Shown: positions 62,105 to 64,000 of the stretch, piece by piece
How positions within the stretch are numbered: position 1 is the first letter of the stretch
How the letters are laid out: the number at the start of each line of letters is the position of its first letter
Assembly: GCF_002849695.1 (NCBI RefSeq)
Contig: NZ_CP018937.1
Span: forward strand, 1-64,000
Length of the DNA stretch: 64,000 bases
Reading direction: 5' to 3'
DNA from: Bacteroides fragilis
GTDB taxonomy: Bacteria > Bacteroidota > Bacteroidia > Bacteroidales > Bacteroidaceae
The notes under the pieces: model-generated
What the model saw: only the letters and a program-made list of their open reading frames with translations
Told to the model about the DNA's origin: nothing
Databases searched by the model: none
Position numbers and translations under genes: made by a program

Positions 62105-63354
62105 GCTATCAGTATTTTTTCATTAAACAGCATTTGGATAAACTCCACAAATATTTTAGGTTCCTTTTTGTATGGACTCATATTTATAGCATCTTTTATT
62201 AAGCAACTTCTTTTAAAAAGGGCTATAATTTCAGCTTCTTCTTTACCAAAACTTGAATGGACTTTGTTGTTGGCTGTATAAGCTAATACAAATTTGGTAT
62301 CAGAAAATTTAATAAGGTGAAAAGCATCCGATAACCTAAGGTGAATTTCCATAGGGAACGTATATAATTGTTTGTGGTTGGCTGCTACTTCTAAAATTAA
62401 GTCGTTAAGCGATTGCTGGGTTTGGCGATACTCATTGTCCAACAATTCTTTGTTTTTAATAATAATGCAGTCTATGTTTTTGCTCTTTTCTGTATTTTGT
62501 ACATATTGAATATCGTTCATGATCAAATTCAAAGGGATGTATTCGTTTAAGCTTCCCCCTATCCGTCCCTGAAACTTATTAGCGAATTGTTGGCTGAGGT
62601 TTTGGGGTGTGATAAGTCCTCCATATCCTTGCTCTCCAATCACGATACATGGTTTACCTAACATTATTCCTGTGTAAATAGAAATACCATCCCCGATGAT
62701 TATATCATTTGATAGAATTACTTTTTCGATATTCGATTCTTTTACATTGATAAGTGTAATATTAGAATTGAATATAGGGATAAGAGGATCTCCATTATAA
62801 AGTATTGTGATTCTATAGTCTGATAAAATATTTAATAAGTTACTGATATAATAGACCGGTGAATTTTTAAGGTTAGGGTGTGCGATAGCTATTAATAGTT
62901 TGGGGCTATTTTTATTTCTTATTTCTACATTTTTAGTAACGACTGGTATAGAAAAATATGGTAAGACAAACATTTTGTCTTTTTGAAAGAAACTCTCCAA
63001 GAGCTGATTGAAGCAATCACAAAGTATTATTTTTTCTACTTGTTGGTCTTCACTTAAATATTCGTCTTTTAAATACTCTGTATTTATGAAGTGTATGATT
63101 GGGATATTTGATTTTCTTGCAAATTGACTAATGTGGCTCAAACCTGTTTTGCCATAAGTAAGAATAATCTCTGCTTCTTCTGTTTTTATATGACTTGACG
63201 GGGGGATATATAGATAATCACTGAGATGATTTTGAGATTTACATATAAGGGTAATATCATTGCTATCATCTTTATTATCCAGAATCTTTAGTATTCTATT
63301 ACAAAAGTCAACTTGTCGCTGGTTGGAGACGTCTAGGGAAAAAAGTATTTTCAT
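62101..63354 (-). CDS. GT-B-like glycosyltransferase with a PqqD/RRE-like C-terminal domain
   Basis: This 417-residue protein starts MKILFSLDVSNQRQVDFCNR. Residues 1-330 look like a GT-B glycosyltransferase (PKLLIAIAHPNLKNSPVYYI; NDIIIGDGISIYTGIMLGKP; CIVIGEQGYGGLI). Residues about 339-417 (LRLSDAFHLIKFSDTKFVLA, SFGKEEAEIIALFKRSC, IFVEFIQMLFNEKILIA) have the three-strand, three-helix pattern of PqqD-like RiPP recognition elements, which bind leader peptides. This is a judgement from pattern, not a search. The domain would let the enzyme grip the GG-leader precursor. It is the first gene of the run; I see no strong promoter in 63355-63467. Confidence 0.65.
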   Translation of the reverse strand: MKILFSLDVSNQRQVDFCNRILKILDNKDDSNDITLICKSQNHLSDYLYIPPSSHIKTEEAEIILTYGKTGLSHISQFARKSNIPIIHFINTEYLKDEYLSEDQQVEKIILCDCFNQLLESFFQKDKMFVLPYFSIPVVTKNVEIRNKNSPKLLIAIAHPNLKNSPVYYISNLLNILSDYRITILYNGDPLIPIFNSNITLINVKESNIEKVILSNDIIIGDGISIYTGIMLGKPCIVIGEQGYGGLITPQNLSQQFANKFQGRIGGSLNEYIPLNLIMNDIQYVQNTEKSKNIDCIIIKNKELLDNEYRQTQQSLNDLILEVAANHKQLYTFPMEIHLRLSDAFHLIKFSDTKFVLAYTANNKVHSSFGKEEAEIIALFKRSCLIKDAINMSPYKKEPKIFVEFIQMLFNEKILIA

Positions 63355-63467
63355 AATTAGTAAGGTTTCTTGGTTTTCAGTAATAATAAAATTATTATTT
63401 TGTTAATATATGACTTTTTTTATATGAACATCCTCCAAAAAGATTTTTTTTATTTTTAATTAACTAA

Positions 63468-63763
63468 TTAAAAAAGGTGGTATGCAATGCCATTCTTGCT
63501 GTTATTGAATAGTGAGACGAATAGTATGCACTCTGTTGATACCTGAGTAGTTACGCTTTCTCTTGCTGTATCCCTTCTATTATAAATCAATGCTGTATTT
63601 TCGCGTTTGATGAAGGTGTCGGTCACTGACGGGCCTGTTATACTTTCGGAGATAAACGATAAACTCTCTCCGATGGAGCGAACCATATCCGGGGTAATCT
63701 GTATACATATGAAAGCCTCATTATCTTTTTAGTAAAAGGGTCAGGACTTATTGTAACAGCCAT
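63468..63763 (-). pseudogene. Small unrecognised gene, probably frameshifted
   Basis: An AGGAGG lies 7 bp before the ATG at 63763, followed by MAVTISPDPFTKK. One added A in the A-run near 63728 joins it to AFICIQITPDMVRSIGESLS, then IYNRRDTARESVTTQVSTEC and an end at 63468, for 98 residues. Without it only the 72-codon piece from 63686 is open. I do not recognise the family. It precedes the peptide-cluster run on the same strand, and a link to it is not shown. Confidence 0.35.
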
Positions 63764-63904
63764 CGAATCATCCTCCTGATAAAGTGCGACGGTTCTTTTC
63801 TTCTTCTTCGCGGATTACGAACTAACCAACGGTATTTGTTTTTGATATTAAACTATTGTATACAAGTATGTTATGATGAATCTCCGTTTGCTTATTCCGG
63901 CCCT

Positions 63905-63970
63905 GGTATGCGGGCTCATGGGCCTTGGTATGCGGGCTTATAAGCCCGAGTATACGGGCTCATGGGCCCG
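63905..63970. repeat. Three tandem 21-23-bp GC-rich repeats
   Basis: Units at 63905-63926, 63927-63949 and 63950-63970 share GGTATGCGGGCT-YAT-(G/A)RGCC with small changes. Each contains a short inverted repeat (GGGCT..AGCCC or GGCTCATGGGCC). The copy count is low and there are no spacers. It continues degenerately into 63971-63985. Confidence 0.8.
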
Positions 63971-64000
63971 GGTAGCGGGGATGGGATGAAGAGCGGATCA

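Noticed and set aside
63905..63970. Tandem repeats considered as a CRISPR array
   Set aside because: The units are adjacent without unique spacers, and no cas genes are nearby.

Overview
The window comes from a Bacteroides chromosome, most probably the B. fragilis group. The evidence is the AT-leaning base use, TAnnTTTG-type promoters, three SusC/SusD pairs, BfmA/RteC/IntDOT-type mobile genes, an IS1380-family insertion sequence and a GG-leader peptide export cluster. Names below come from recognising motifs and family patterns by eye; no database search was run.

Layout. (1) 1-12.5 kb is a decaying block of integrated mobile DNA ending at a tRNA-Lys(UUU) gene. It holds a frameshifted relaxase, an intact BfmA/BtgA-like mobilisation protein, excisionase-like HTH proteins, two broken rteC-like genes, two broken IntDOT-like integrases and a few cargo genes (MarR, GNAT, cupin, two Crp/Fnr regulators, an SMR pump). 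A 24-bp degenerate copy of the tRNA-Lys 3' end plus a terminator lies at 8.3-8.4 kb. This suggests two elements integrated in tandem at the same tRNA. (2) 12.7-18.5 kb is ordinary chromosome: a frameshifted AI-2E-family transporter, thymidine kinase, a protein with an Ala/Glu microsatellite, RsmI, a coiled-coil lipoprotein, a HAD phosphatase and a MarC-family protein. (3) 18.5-36.4 kb is an apparent SusC/SusD DNA-inversion locus. Two headless SusC-SusD cassettes (minus strand) face one complete, promoter-bearing SusC-SusD pair (plus strand). All three SusC genes share the same sequence at one point in their 5' region, and this forms inverted repeats. A tyrosine recombinase, the promoter and the first 67 codons lie between the repeats, so inversion would swap the outer-membrane transporter that is expressed. 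An IS1380-type element sits inside the invertible part. (4) 36.5-49.6 kb is housekeeping: HflX, a DUF4954 protein, an M1 aminopeptidase, class I fumarase, a membrane acyltransferase, a GH89 alpha-N-acetylglucosaminidase and an APC amino-acid permease. (5) 49.9-63.4 kb is a long minus-strand run. A GT-B-like protein with a PqqD/RRE-like C-terminus comes first, then a two-domain glycosyltransferase, a 42-codon ORF, a GG-leader precursor peptide, a CPBP protease, a C39-peptidase ABC exporter, an HlyD adaptor, and an RND adaptor/pump/TolC set. It looks like a system that makes, probably glycosylates, cleaves and exports a peptide. No radical SAM enzyme is present in the window.

The two systems most worth attention are the SusC/SusD inversion locus and the glycosyltransferase-associated GG-leader peptide cluster. 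Single-base frameshifts, many in homopolymers, are concentrated in the first 14 kb. They may reflect real decay or local sequence error.
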